Positions 34,321-43,105 of a DNA stretch of 64,000 nt are shown piece by piece (positions within the stretch are counted from its first letter, which is position 1; every line of letters begins with the position of its first letter). The notes beneath the pieces are model-generated. The model made no database searches, had not been told where the DNA came from, and was given only the letters and a program-made list of their open reading frames with translations. The position numbers and the translations under genes are program-made. Source of the DNA: Lysinibacillus_B sp036662795 (GTDB lineage: Bacteria; Bacillota; Bacilli; Bacillales_A; Planococcaceae); the NCBI RefSeq assembly GCF_036662795.1, contig NZ_JBAFWZ010000001.1, forward strand, positions 62,001 to 126,000. The letters are read 5' to 3'.

Positions 34321-34764
34321 GTGCGCTTAACAGTATATACAGATTATTCTTTACGCGTTCTAATGTATTTATGTATTCGTGGAGAAAAGCATTTAGCAAC
34401 AATTCAGGAAATAGCTGACACATATCAAATTTCTAAAAATCATTTGATGAAAGTAACATATGATCTTGGCCAACTTGGTTACATTGAAACAATTCGTGGG
34501 CGAGGTGGTGGCATTCGTCTTGCGATGGTACCAGAAGAAATTGTCATCGGCGATGTGGTACGAAAAACAGAAGAAGATTTTCATATTGTAGAATGTTTTA
34601 ATGCTGAAAATAACTTATGTAAGATCTCTCCAGAATGTCAGTTGAAAAATGCATTGTATGAAGCATTACAAGCATATTTAGCTGTACTTGATAAATATAC
34701 GTTAGCAGATGTAGTGCATTCGAAAAATGCTTTGTTAGAATTATTTGGAATAAAAGAGCCTTAG
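34321..34764 (+). CDS. nsrR: Rrf2-family NO-sensing repressor NsrR
   Basis: The 147-residue Rrf2-family regulator senses nitric oxide with an iron-sulphur cluster. The winged HTH covers about residues 1-65 (LATIQEIADTYQISKNHLMKV as recognition region and IRGRGGGIRLA as wing). The three cluster cysteines are Cys92, Cys100 and Cys106, at the same spacing as in B. subtilis NsrR. The start is GTG at 34321, seven bases after GGTGG. It is divergent from hmp and shares NsrR-type operators with it, indicating autoregulation. Confidence 0.93.
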   Translation: MRLTVYTDYSLRVLMYLCIRGEKHLATIQEIADTYQISKNHLMKVTYDLGQLGYIETIRGRGGGIRLAMVPEEIVIGDVVRKTEEDFHIVECFNAENNLCKISPECQLKNALYEALQAYLAVLDKYTLADVVHSKNALLELFGIKEP

Positions 34765-34800
34765 TGTATGGGAGACTCCCGTTATACTAAGGCTCTTATT
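34755..34800 (+). terminator. Terminator overlapping the nsrR stop codon
   Basis: AGAGCCTTAGTGTA pairs with TATACTAAGGCTCT (one mismatch); the left arm starts inside the last codons of nsrR. T-rich sequence follows. Confidence 0.8.
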
Positions 34801-34891
34801 TATGATTTTGAAAATTAAACTTCTAATGTTTCAATATGTTATATTAGTGTTGAAAAGCGAGTCCTAGTAGAAATGGAGGATATACATAGAG

Positions 34892-35641
34892 ATGAATAAA
34901 AAAACAATATTTGTCACAGGAGCTACAAGTGGAATTGGCTTGAAAATCACTGAGCTATGCATAGAGAATGGCTATAGTGTATATGCAACAGGGAGAAACA
35001 ATTCCTCATTAGAGACATTACAACGTATGGGAGCCCATGTAATCAAGGCGGATTTAAGAAAGGTAGAAGACATGGACCGGGTTGTTTCCCAACTGCCGCC
35101 TCTGGATGTTGTTGTGTTAAACGCTGGAGCAGGTGTCTTTGCAAACGCCTTTGATTTAACTGATGAAAATATTGATATGATGCTAGAGGTGAATGTAAAG
35201 GCACCTATTTACTTAACAAATCGTTTAGCACCTAAATTGATCGAACAAGGTCATGGACAGTTAATTTTTATTAGTTCACAGGCAGGTAAGGTGGCTACAA
35301 GAAAGGCGAGTGTGTATGCAGCAAGCAAGCATGCGGTGACAGGTTTTTTAAACGGACTAAGGCTAGAGCTAGCTCCTTATAACATTCACGTGACAGGAAT
35401 ATATCCCGGTCCTATTGATACACCATTTTTACAAAAGGCAGATGCGACGAATGCTTATCGTGAATCGATAAAACGATTTTTAATTACGCCAGAATATGTA
35501 GCAAAGGAAGTAATGAAAACAATCGATCGCCCGGTGCGAGAAGTAAATTTACCCCGAATTATGGGATTATCTTCGAAACTTTATGCAGTCGCACCCTCTC
35601 TTGTTGAAAAGCTAGGAAGTGGCTTTTTTAATAAAAAATAA
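34892..35641 (+). CDS. Short-chain dehydrogenase/reductase
   Basis: The 249-residue NAD(P)-dependent oxidoreductase shows classical SDR motifs: TGATSGIG (9-16) for cofactor binding, NAGAG (about 76-80), and the catalytic Ser in FISSQAG with YAASK for Tyr and Lys. A TGRN after strand 2 suggests NADPH preference. Substrate unknown. The SD GGAGGA lies eleven bases before the ATG, slightly far. It is monocistronic with a strong terminator. Confidence 0.88.
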   Translation: MNKKTIFVTGATSGIGLKITELCIENGYSVYATGRNNSSLETLQRMGAHVIKADLRKVEDMDRVVSQLPPLDVVVLNAGAGVFANAFDLTDENIDMMLEVNVKAPIYLTNRLAPKLIEQGHGQLIFISSQAGKVATRKASVYAASKHAVTGFLNGLRLELAPYNIHVTGIYPGPIDTPFLQKADATNAYRESIKRFLITPEYVAKEVMKTIDRPVREVNLPRIMGLSSKLYAVAPSLVEKLGSGFFNKK

Positions 35642-35671
35642 TACATGAGCGAGTAGATACGAAACGCGATA

Positions 35672-35714
35672 AAATTAGACTTTTTCAATCTATTGAAAAA
35701 GTCTAATTTTTTAT
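35672..35714 (+). terminator. Strong terminator after the SDR gene
   Basis: An 18-bp perfect inverted repeat (35672-35689 with 35692-35709, arm AAATTAGACTTTTTCAAT) is followed by more T. Confidence 0.88.
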
Positions 35715-35756
35715 AGAAATACACTTGTATTTATTTTTATTCCATGTTACTATTCG

Positions 35757-35793
35757 TGTATAAACTATTAATAATATGTATAAACATACATCA
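35757..35793 (+). promoter_or_regulatory. Possible tandem ARG boxes upstream of argG
   Basis: ATGTATAAACATACAT (35776-35791) is a near-palindrome resembling the AhrC/ArgR box (TGAATAAAAATTCA type), and TGTATAAACTATTAAT just before it is a weaker second copy. A TATAAA at 35759 could be the -10. Arginine repression of argGH by AhrC is established in Bacillus; here the match is moderate. Confidence 0.45.
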
Positions 35794-35820
35794 TATGATT
35801 CATCGGAGGCAGGAAACGAC

Positions 35821-37017
35821 ATGGCAAACAAAAAAGTAGTACTTGCATATTCAGGCGGTCTTGATACATCTGTAGCAATTCCGTGGTTAAAAGAACAAGG
35901 TTGGGACGTAATCGCAGTATGTCTTGACGTGGGTGAAGGAAAAGACCTAGAGTTCATCAAAAACAAAGCACTTCAAGTAGGTGCGGTTGAATCGTACATG
36001 GTAGATGCGAAGGATGAATTCGCTGAAGATTATGCATTGATTTCTTTACAGGGTCACACATGGTATGAGCAAAAGTATCCTTTAGTATCAGCTCTTTCAC
36101 GTCCATTAATCTCAAAAAAACTAGTAGAAATCGCAACTGAAGTAAATGCTGACGCTGTAGCGCACGGCTGTACGGGTAAAGGAAATGACCAAGTTCGTTT
36201 CGAAGTTTCGATTAAAGCATTAAATCCAAATTTAGAGGTATTAGCTCCTGTACGTGAGTGGGGCTGGAGCCGTGATGAAGAAATCGAATACGCAGCAAAA
36301 CATGGTGTGCCAATCCCTGCAACAATCGATTCTCCATTCTCAATCGACCAAAACCTATGGGGTCGTGCAAACGAAGCGGGCGTAATGGAAGATCCATGGG
36401 TAGCACCACCAGAAGAAGCTTACGGCTTAACAGTTTCTGTAGAAAATGCACCAAACGAAGCAGAATATGTTGAAATCGAGTTCGTTGAAGGGAAGCCAGT
36501 TTCCTTAAATGGGACAGAAATGAAATTAGCTGATTTAATCCAAGAGTTAAATAAAATCGCTGGTGCACATGGCGTTGGACGTATTGACCACGTTGAAAAC
36601 CGTTTAGTTGGTATCAAATCACGTGAAGTGTACGAAATTCCAGGTGCAAAAGTTCTATTAACTGCACATAAAGAATTAGAAGATATTACGCTTGTAAAAG
36701 AGCTTGCTCATTTCAAACCAATTATTGAGCACAAATTATCTGAAATCATTTATAACGGTTTATGGTTCAACCCAATCCGTACAGCACTAGAAGCATTCTT
36801 AAAAGAAACACAAAAGTATGTAAATGGAACAGTACGCGTGAAACTTTACAAAGGTCATGCAATTGTGGAAGGACGTAAATCTGCAAACTCTTTATACTCT
36901 GAAGAATTAGCAACTTACTCTAAACATGATAAGTTCAACCATGCTTCAGCGGTAGGTTTCATCGAATTATTCGGTATGCCAACGGTTGTAGCAGCAGAAG
37001 TATTAAAAAACAAATAA
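35821..37017 (+). CDS. argG: Argininosuccinate synthase
   Basis: The 398-residue cytoplasmic ATP-dependent ligase joins citrulline and aspartate in arginine synthesis. The PP-loop AYSGGLDTSVA opens the protein; AHGCTGKGNDQVRFE, the aspartate/citrulline site and SPFSIDQNLWGRANE are all present, and length is standard. ATG at 35821 (N terminus MANKKVVLAYSGG) is used, since the frame extends upstream into the regulatory region. argH follows after 60 bases with a hairpin in between. Confidence 0.97.
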   Translation: MANKKVVLAYSGGLDTSVAIPWLKEQGWDVIAVCLDVGEGKDLEFIKNKALQVGAVESYMVDAKDEFAEDYALISLQGHTWYEQKYPLVSALSRPLISKKLVEIATEVNADAVAHGCTGKGNDQVRFEVSIKALNPNLEVLAPVREWGWSRDEEIEYAAKHGVPIPATIDSPFSIDQNLWGRANEAGVMEDPWVAPPEEAYGLTVSVENAPNEAEYVEIEFVEGKPVSLNGTEMKLADLIQELNKIAGAHGVGRIDHVENRLVGIKSREVYEIPGAKVLLTAHKELEDITLVKELAHFKPIIEHKLSEIIYNGLWFNPIRTALEAFLKETQKYVNGTVRVKLYKGHAIVEGRKSANSLYSEELATYSKHDKFNHASAVGFIELFGMPTVVAAEVLKNK

Positions 37018-37028
37018 GTAATGAGGTG

Positions 37029-37060
37029 AGCGATTCGGAGGCCGAGTCGCTTCTTCTTTT
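37029..37060 (+). terminator. Intercistronic hairpin between argG and argH
   Basis: The 10-bp stem AGCGATTCGG/CCGAGTCGCT (one G-T pair) with a 3-nt loop is followed by TCTTCTTTT. It may partly terminate transcription or protect argG mRNA, so argG could be made in excess of argH. Confidence 0.6.
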
Positions 37061-37077
37061 AAATAGGAGTGTTAGCA

Positions 37078-38448
37078 ATGGCAAAATTATGGGGCGGACG
37101 TTTCCAAAAATCAGCAGAGGCTTGGGTAGATGAATTTGGTGCGTCAATCGGTTTTGATCAGCAATTAGTAATGGAAGATATAGAAGGCTCAGTTGCACAC
37201 GTTACAATGCTTGGTGCACAAGGGATCCTACCAGAGGAGGATGTAGCAAAAATAGTAGATGGCTTAGCACAATTAAAAGTAAAGGCAGAAGCAGGAGAGC
37301 TTGAATTTTCTGTTGCAAATGAAGATATTCATTTAAATTTAGAAAAAATGCTGATTGATTTAATCGGTCCTGTTGGTGGTAAATTGCATACAGGGCGTTC
37401 GCGTAACGACCAAGTAGCAACAGATATGCATCTGTTTTTAAAGAAACGAGTACCAGAAGTGATTGGTTTAGTCGAGGCTTTCCAACAAACGATAGTAGCG
37501 CAAGCGGAAAAACATGTTGAAACGATTGCACCAGGCTATACACACTTACAACGTGCGCAGCCAATTTCTTTTGCACATCATTTAATGGTGTATTTCTGGC
37601 AGCTACAACGCGATAAAGAGCGCTTCTCAGAGTCCATGAAACGTATCGATCTTTTACCTTTAGGTGCTGGTGCGATGGCAGGAACAACTTTCCCAATCGA
37701 TCGTTTAAAATCAGCTGAATTACTAGGTTTTGCAGATGTTTACGCTAACTCAATGGATGCAGTATCGGACCGTGATTTTATCGTAGAGTTTTTATCAAAC
37801 TCAGCACTACTGATGACGCATTTATCACGTTTTGCAGAGGAAATCATCATTTGGTCAACAGATGAGTTCAAATTTATTGAGTTAGACGATGCATTCTCCA
37901 CAGGTTCATCGATTATGCCACAAAAGAAAAATCCAGATATGGCAGAGCTTATTCGCGGTAAAGCGGGACGCGCATTCGGTAATTTAATGAGCTTATTAAC
38001 GGTATTAAAAGGTACACCATTAACGTACAACAAAGACATGCAGGAAGATAAAGAGGGCATGTTTGATACGATGGAAACAGTACTCGGCTCATTAAAGATC
38101 TTTGAAGGTATGGTTCGTACAATGACGGTCAACAAGGAACGACTACATGGAGCTGTTCATTCAGACTTCTCTAATGCTACTGAGCTTGCTGATTATTTGG
38201 CAACAAAAGGCATGCCATTCCGTGAGGCGCATGAAGTAACAGGTAAATTAGTATTTACTTGTATTCAAAAGGGTATCTATTTATTAGATTTACCACTTGA
38301 AGAAATGAAAAAAGAAAGTGTTCTTATTGAAGAAGACATTTATGATGTGCTGGCACCAGAGGCAGCTGTTCGTCGACGTAACTCACTTGGTGGTACAGGC
38401 TTCGAGCAAGTAAAAATTCAACTTGAAAAGGCAAAAGCTTGTTTGTGA
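37078..38448 (+). CDS. argH: Argininosuccinate lyase
   Basis: The 456-residue cytoplasmic lyase splits argininosuccinate into arginine and fumarate, the last arginine step. The superfamily signature GSSIMPQKKNPD (about residues 276-287) and HTGRSRNDQVATD are present; catalytic Ser is in the flexible loop before the signature. ATG at 37078 is nine bases after AGGAG; the upstream GTG overlaps the site. It forms the argGH operon with the previous gene. Confidence 0.97.
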   Translation: MAKLWGGRFQKSAEAWVDEFGASIGFDQQLVMEDIEGSVAHVTMLGAQGILPEEDVAKIVDGLAQLKVKAEAGELEFSVANEDIHLNLEKMLIDLIGPVGGKLHTGRSRNDQVATDMHLFLKKRVPEVIGLVEAFQQTIVAQAEKHVETIAPGYTHLQRAQPISFAHHLMVYFWQLQRDKERFSESMKRIDLLPLGAGAMAGTTFPIDRLKSAELLGFADVYANSMDAVSDRDFIVEFLSNSALLMTHLSRFAEEIIIWSTDEFKFIELDDAFSTGSSIMPQKKNPDMAELIRGKAGRAFGNLMSLLTVLKGTPLTYNKDMQEDKEGMFDTMETVLGSLKIFEGMVRTMTVNKERLHGAVHSDFSNATELADYLATKGMPFREAHEVTGKLVFTCIQKGIYLLDLPLEEMKKESVLIEEDIYDVLAPEAAVRRRNSLGGTGFEQVKIQLEKAKACL

Positions 38449-38539
38449 TCCACCCATTATAAAAATTGCCTCAATTAATGTTGAAAAGTGGAGAAAAGCA
38501 TAATGCAGAAACACTTTACAACTATAGAAGGTCACATAG

Positions 38540-38577
38540 CCCATTCCCGAGATTTGATGCTTGGGATGGGTTTTTGT
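38540..38577 (+). terminator. Terminator of argGH
   Basis: CCCATTCCC (38540-38548) pairs with GGGATGGG (38563-38570) and is followed by five T. Confidence 0.75.
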
Positions 38578-38718
38578 ATTTTTTAAAATGTTAATTTGGA
38601 GTGAATGAAAGCATTCTTGCATAGAACAATTTTTGTCAAAGGATAATTGTTTCTTTTAACGAGCTAGCGTACAATTTTACTAGACTCAATATTGTGTATT
38701 AATGAAGGAGTGATGAAA

Positions 38719-39438
38719 ATGGCGATTGAAATGATAAATGTAAGAAAAAGCTTTAAGCATAAAAGAGTGATTGCTCCGTTATCCTTACAAATTGAAAAGG
38801 GCAAAATTTTTGGTCTACTCGGTCCATCAGGTTGTGGTAAGACAACATTAATAAAAATGATCATAGGCATGTTACCTATTGACGAGGGTACGATAACAAT
38901 ACTTAATAATAAAATTCCACATTATGGGACGCTAAGGGATATTGGCTATATGGCTCAAAGTGATGCGTTATATACAGATTTAACAGGCGAAGAAAATCTT
39001 CATTTTTTTGCAAAGCTATATGGACTTTCTAAAAAAGCTCGAGCATCTCGAGTTGCATACGTAGCTGATTTAGTTAGTTTATCCCAGGACCTTAATGTAA
39101 AAGTTATCAACTATTCTGGGGGAATGAAGCGGCGGCTATCTTTAGCAATTGCGCTAATTCATAATCCAAAGCTACTAATTTTAGATGAGCCAACTGTTGG
39201 TATTGATCCTATTTTAAAAAAGCAAATTTGGCAGGAGCTTTTACGTATGAAGGAGGAGGAGCAAAAAACAATTCTTGTCACAACACATGCAATGGATGAG
39301 GCAGAGCAGTGTGACATTCTTGCCTTGCTTCGGAACGGATCAATCCTCGCTAAAGGTACGCCAGTTGAATTAAAGGCACAATTTCAAGCAAGTAATTTTG
39401 ATGAAGTATTTATGAAGGCGGGAGGCGATCTCGTATGA
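38719..39438 (+). CDS. ABC transporter ATP-binding subunit
   Basis: The 239-residue ATPase powers the permease encoded directly downstream. Walker A is GPSGCGKTT, the signature loop YSGGMKRR, Walker B LLILDEPTVGID and the H-loop TTHAMDEAEQ. This type (DrrA/YhcG-like) drives ABC-2 exporters of drugs or lipids. ATG at 38719 is chosen because AAGGAG lies eight bases before it. Its stop overlaps the permease start by four bases (ATGA), so the two are translationally coupled. Confidence 0.92.
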   Translation: MAIEMINVRKSFKHKRVIAPLSLQIEKGKIFGLLGPSGCGKTTLIKMIIGMLPIDEGTITILNNKIPHYGTLRDIGYMAQSDALYTDLTGEENLHFFAKLYGLSKKARASRVAYVADLVSLSQDLNVKVINYSGGMKRRLSLAIALIHNPKLLILDEPTVGIDPILKKQIWQELLRMKEEEQKTILVTTHAMDEAEQCDILALLRNGSILAKGTPVELKAQFQASNFDEVFMKAGGDLV

Positions 39439-40445
39439 GGGTTGTCGCTCTAGTAACGAGAATTACGCAGCAAATGATTCGTGATAAACGTACTTTAGCT
39501 TTATTATTCATCGCACCACTATTTGTTTTGTCGCTCATGTATTTTATATTTAATAGCAATGAAAGTAAATTGACCCTTGCTGTTTCGAATAGTCCGGCCA
39601 ATGTAATGCAAAAGCTAGAGCAAACATCCTTATCAATTATAGAAGTAAAAGATTATTCAGAGAGCAAATTAAGGGATGACAATTTTGACGGCTGGCTTAA
39701 TTTTCAAGAGCAAGGTATGCTACTTACGTTGTTAAATGATAACCCTTCCGCTGCCAAAGCTATTCAAACAACTGTTGCGAAGGCAATGCAGTCCCAAGCT
39801 AGCTTAATTAATGATATTAACTATATTTACGGTGATGAGAATACAGTCATTTTTGATGTTTTTAGCCCAATGCTCATAGGCTTTTTCGTATTTTTCTTTG
39901 TATTTTTAATTACAGGAATTTCTTTATTAAAGGAGCGAACTACTGGTACACTAGAACGTTTGTTAGCAACACCGATTAAGCGAAGTGAAATTGTGTTAGG
40001 CTATTTAATTGGATATGGATTTTTCGCGCTTATTCAGACTGTTGTCATCGTTTTGTATGGTATTTATATACTTGATATTGTTCATGTTGGCTCCATCTGG
40101 CTCGTATTACTGATCAATATATTAGTGGCAATTGTTGCCCTATCGCTCGGTGCATTACTGTCAAGCTTCGCAGGGTCCGAGTTTCAAATGATGCAGTTTA
40201 TCCCGCTAGTCATTGTACCGCAAGTGTTCTTCTCTGGGCTATTCCCACTTGATAATATGGTAGATTGGCTGCAAAAACTCGGTCAGGTTATGCCACTTTA
40301 TTATGCTGCCGATGCGTTAAATGGAGTTATGTATAAAGGACTTACAATTGGCGATATTGCTATAAACTTAGGTGTGCTAGTTAGTTTTGCATTTGTGTTT
40401 ATTTTGTTGAATATTATTAGTTTGAAAAAATACAGATCAATATAG
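39435..40445 (+). CDS. ABC-2 type exporter permease
   Basis: The 336-residue permease of the ABC-2 class has an N-terminal helix (about 20-38), a soluble extracellular domain of about 110 residues (SKLTLAVSNSPANV...), and five further helices in the C-terminal half. The conserved ERTTGTLERLLATPIKR coupling helix between the halves contacts the ATPase. Export of a drug, lipid or peptide is likely; the substrate is unknown. It overlaps the ATPase gene by 4 bases. The 150 bases after it contain nothing clear. Confidence 0.9.
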   Translation: MRVVALVTRITQQMIRDKRTLALLFIAPLFVLSLMYFIFNSNESKLTLAVSNSPANVMQKLEQTSLSIIEVKDYSESKLRDDNFDGWLNFQEQGMLLTLLNDNPSAAKAIQTTVAKAMQSQASLINDINYIYGDENTVIFDVFSPMLIGFFVFFFVFLITGISLLKERTTGTLERLLATPIKRSEIVLGYLIGYGFFALIQTVVIVLYGIYILDIVHVGSIWLVLLINILVAIVALSLGALLSSFAGSEFQMMQFIPLVIVPQVFFSGLFPLDNMVDWLQKLGQVMPLYYAADALNGVMYKGLTIGDIAINLGVLVSFAFVFILLNIISLKKYRSI

Positions 40446-40597
40446 AGCTGAATTTGGAAGCATTTAGTATTACTGCAACTTCGTATGGTATTAAAATAAA
40501 TACAGAAAACGAAAAATAAGTTGTATCCTAATCACCTGTATATTCTTTTGCATGAATGTAAATAGCTAAGAGGAAGAATGAAAAGGAGTATAAAATT

Positions 40598-40981
40598 ATG
40601 GAACAGCATATTGATAAAATAGAAAGTTATTTAACAAGTTTAAAAGCTAAGCCAATGCCTCCAAATGCTGCTGCACTTGATTTTCGTTTAAAAATTGATC
40701 GTTTTGTTGATTCCTTTGACCTTGATCTGGTCTACATTGATCGTGAAGGAAAACAAATAAAGGATGATCAGCACGTACTTCTACATGTAATAGAAAATGG
40801 GTTTGAAGAGCGTTTACTTGAACGCGATTTTAAGGATGTTATTTTTGCTATCTTTCGCAAGCTTCATAATGATGGGCATAACCATTTTCCTTATCCTACA
40901 TTTGTAACCTACATCGGGGACGAGGCGGTACGCTTTCATGTACAAACAGGAGAAATTACCTCCGTGAAAAATTTAGAATAA
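40598..40981 (+). CDS. Hypothetical cytoplasmic protein
   Basis: The 127-residue soluble protein starts with an amphipathic helix (MEQHIDKIESYLTSLKAK), followed by alternating strands and helices (FDLDLVYIDREGKQIKDD, and FVTYIGDEAVRFHVQTGEI). No family recognised. SD AAAAGGAG lies before the ATG. It is expressed alone or with the downstream DUF378 gene (107 bases away). Confidence 0.6.
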   Translation: MEQHIDKIESYLTSLKAKPMPPNAAALDFRLKIDRFVDSFDLDLVYIDREGKQIKDDQHVLLHVIENGFEERLLERDFKDVIFAIFRKLHNDGHNHFPYPTFVTYIGDEAVRFHVQTGEITSVKNLE

Positions 40982-41088
40982 AGGTAACGTTGTAGTATTC
41001 ATAAGCTATACTCGTATAAATCCCCCTTTTTTGTAAAAGATAATGGTGCGTTTTAACGCGAATTTACATGTAAAGGGGGGTGGATATT

Positions 41089-41388
41089 GTGGGCGTGTTA
41101 TACAAAACAGCATTAGCTTTAGTTATAGTCGGTGCAATAAACTGGGGACTAATTGGATTTTTCCGATTTGATTTAGTTGCTACTTTATTTGGTGGACAAA
41201 CTACAGCGCTATCAAGATTTGTATACGGATTGGTCGGTCTTAGTGGACTTGTATGTATTCCTTTACTATTTAAATCGATGTTTGATGCGGAAAGTAGCGA
41301 AGAATCAAATCTTACTGATTCTTATCGGAAAATGAATCCTCAAACAGAATTTTCTGAAGAAGAAAACTTCGAGGAATTTAAAAAGTAA
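41089..41388 (+). CDS. DUF378 membrane protein
   Basis: The 99-residue membrane protein matches DUF378: two hydrophobic helices with the family's VGAINWGLIGFFRFDLVA motif and RFVYGLVGLSGL, followed by an acidic tail of about 35 residues. Function unknown. GTG at 41089 follows AAAGGGGGG at the right distance; the earlier GTG at 41080 lies inside it. It ends at a hairpin terminator. Confidence 0.85.
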   Translation: MGVLYKTALALVIVGAINWGLIGFFRFDLVATLFGGQTTALSRFVYGLVGLSGLVCIPLLFKSMFDAESSEESNLTDSYRKMNPQTEFSEEENFEEFKK

Positions 41389-41406
41389 ATACAACCCCTT
41401 TTATTG

Positions 41407-41446
41407 AGAAAAATGGCGAACGTTTTTGTTCAGCCATTTTTTTAAT
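41407..41446 (+). terminator. Intrinsic terminator
   Basis: The stem AAAATGGC(GAAC)/(GTTC)AGCCATTTT with an A bulge and seven T ends the DUF378 gene. Confidence 0.8.
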
Positions 41447-41556
41447 TTGGAGCGCAGACTTTCCGTTCAAATTGCCAATTGTAACTAATCGATATTCTTA
41501 AACATAGCTTTTTCTTTTTTGGATACTCTAAGAGAAATTGTTGGGAGGTGACTGTA

Positions 41557-43083
41557 ATGATTATTGAAAGATCATCCGAATGGAAAGAGGGATTTATTCA
41601 GCGGTTAGAAGAAAATGTCCCTTGGGATAATTGGACGCTTTACAATATGACTTACGAAGTGGAAAAAATGAATTTGATTCCAGAGTTTACGGGTTTACAA
41701 TGCCCTAAAATCCTTTCCAACCTTTCACCATTACCACATCAATTGCAAGCTGCAGAAACAGTTATTGAAAGTATGAATGGAAAAGCAATTTTGGCTGACG
41801 AGGTTGGTCTTGGGAAAACAATTGAGGCTGGTCTCGTGTTAAAGGAATATTTGATACGAGGGCTCGTAAAAAAAGCACTCATTTTAGCACCAGCTTCACT
41901 TATAAATCAATGGGTTGATGAATTAAATAATAAATTTTTTATACCAGCGTATGCCTATAAAAAGAATACCCAAATTGACCAATATCAAATCATTGTCATG
42001 AGCATTGATACTGCGAAAAAAAGTCCTCATAAGGATCAAATTTACATGCAGGAATATGACATGATTATTATTGATGAGGCTCATAAGCTAAAAAATCATA
42101 AAACCCAAATTTACCAATTTGTCCAAAGCTTAAAGAAAAAGTTTTGTTTGCTGCTTACGGCTACGCCGATTCAAAACAATGTATTTGAATTGTTTTATTT
42201 AATTTCTTTATTAAAGCCGGGCCATCTAGGAAGCTTTGAGGCTTTTCAATCGGCATTTTCAGCAAGTAAGCATAGCTTAGAGCATGATGAGTTTTTAAAA
42301 GAGCTAGTTCATCAAGTTATGGTTCGAAACCGACGTCAGGATACAGGAATTGAATGGACGAATCGCTGCGTTCAAATGATACCTATTCGTTTTTCAGAAG
42401 AGGAGCAGCAAGTATATAACAAAATTCTTGAATTAAAGAATATTTCCTCTGTTTTTTCCGGGTCATTTTCAATGATTACACTAATAAAGGAAATGTGTAG
42501 TAGCAAAGAAGCGACATATTTAACGCTCAATAATATGCGCCAGAAAACTACCAATCAAGAGGAAATCCAATATATTGAAGGCGTTATTGAACAGCTTATG
42601 TCACTAGAAACAAATGCAAAGGCAGAAAAAACACTAGAAATAATACAACAAGCAAATGATAAAGTGCTAATTTTTACAGAATATCGTGCGACACAGGTGT
42701 ACCTCCAATGGTATTTGCATACGAAAGGTATCACAAGTGTGACCTTTAACGGTAAATTTAGTAGGAGTAAGCGTGATTGGATGAAGCAGCTCTTCAAAGA
42801 AAAGGTGCAAGTGTTGATTGCAACTGAATCAGGGGGAGAAGGAATTAACCTTCAATTTTGCTCTCATGTAATCAATTATGACCTGCCATGGAATCCGATG
42901 AAGCTGGAGCAGCGAATTGGCCGAGTACATCGTTTAGGTCAGGAAAACGATGTGCATATATATAATTTAGCCATTCAACATACGATTGAAGAAAAGATCG
43001 TCAGCCTGTTAAGTGAGAAAATTGATGTGTTTGAAAAAGTAGTAGGTAAGCTAGATGCCATTTTATCAGAAAAATCAATTTAG
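41557..43083 (+). CDS. SNF2-family helicase (YqhH-like)
   Basis: The 508-residue SNF2-type ATPase has the two RecA lobes: motif I DEVGLGKTIEAG, motif II IIIDEAHKLKN, motif III LTATPIQN, and motif VI QRIGRVHRLGQ with ATESGGEGINLQ before it. No accessory domain is present, so it is a minimal helicase. Its partner downstream is a YqhG protein, the arrangement seen in B. subtilis (yqhH-yqhG); no function is established for the pair. ATG at 41557 follows GGGAGGTGA. Confidence 0.88.
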   Translation: MIIERSSEWKEGFIQRLEENVPWDNWTLYNMTYEVEKMNLIPEFTGLQCPKILSNLSPLPHQLQAAETVIESMNGKAILADEVGLGKTIEAGLVLKEYLIRGLVKKALILAPASLINQWVDELNNKFFIPAYAYKKNTQIDQYQIIVMSIDTAKKSPHKDQIYMQEYDMIIIDEAHKLKNHKTQIYQFVQSLKKKFCLLLTATPIQNNVFELFYLISLLKPGHLGSFEAFQSAFSASKHSLEHDEFLKELVHQVMVRNRRQDTGIEWTNRCVQMIPIRFSEEEQQVYNKILELKNISSVFSGSFSMITLIKEMCSSKEATYLTLNNMRQKTTNQEEIQYIEGVIEQLMSLETNAKAEKTLEIIQQANDKVLIFTEYRATQVYLQWYLHTKGITSVTFNGKFSRSKRDWMKQLFKEKVQVLIATESGGEGINLQFCSHVINYDLPWNPMKLEQRIGRVHRLGQENDVHIYNLAIQHTIEEKIVSLLSEKIDVFEKVVGKLDAILSEKSI

Positions 43084-43105
43084 CTAAGGACGGGGAGAGG
43101 CTATT

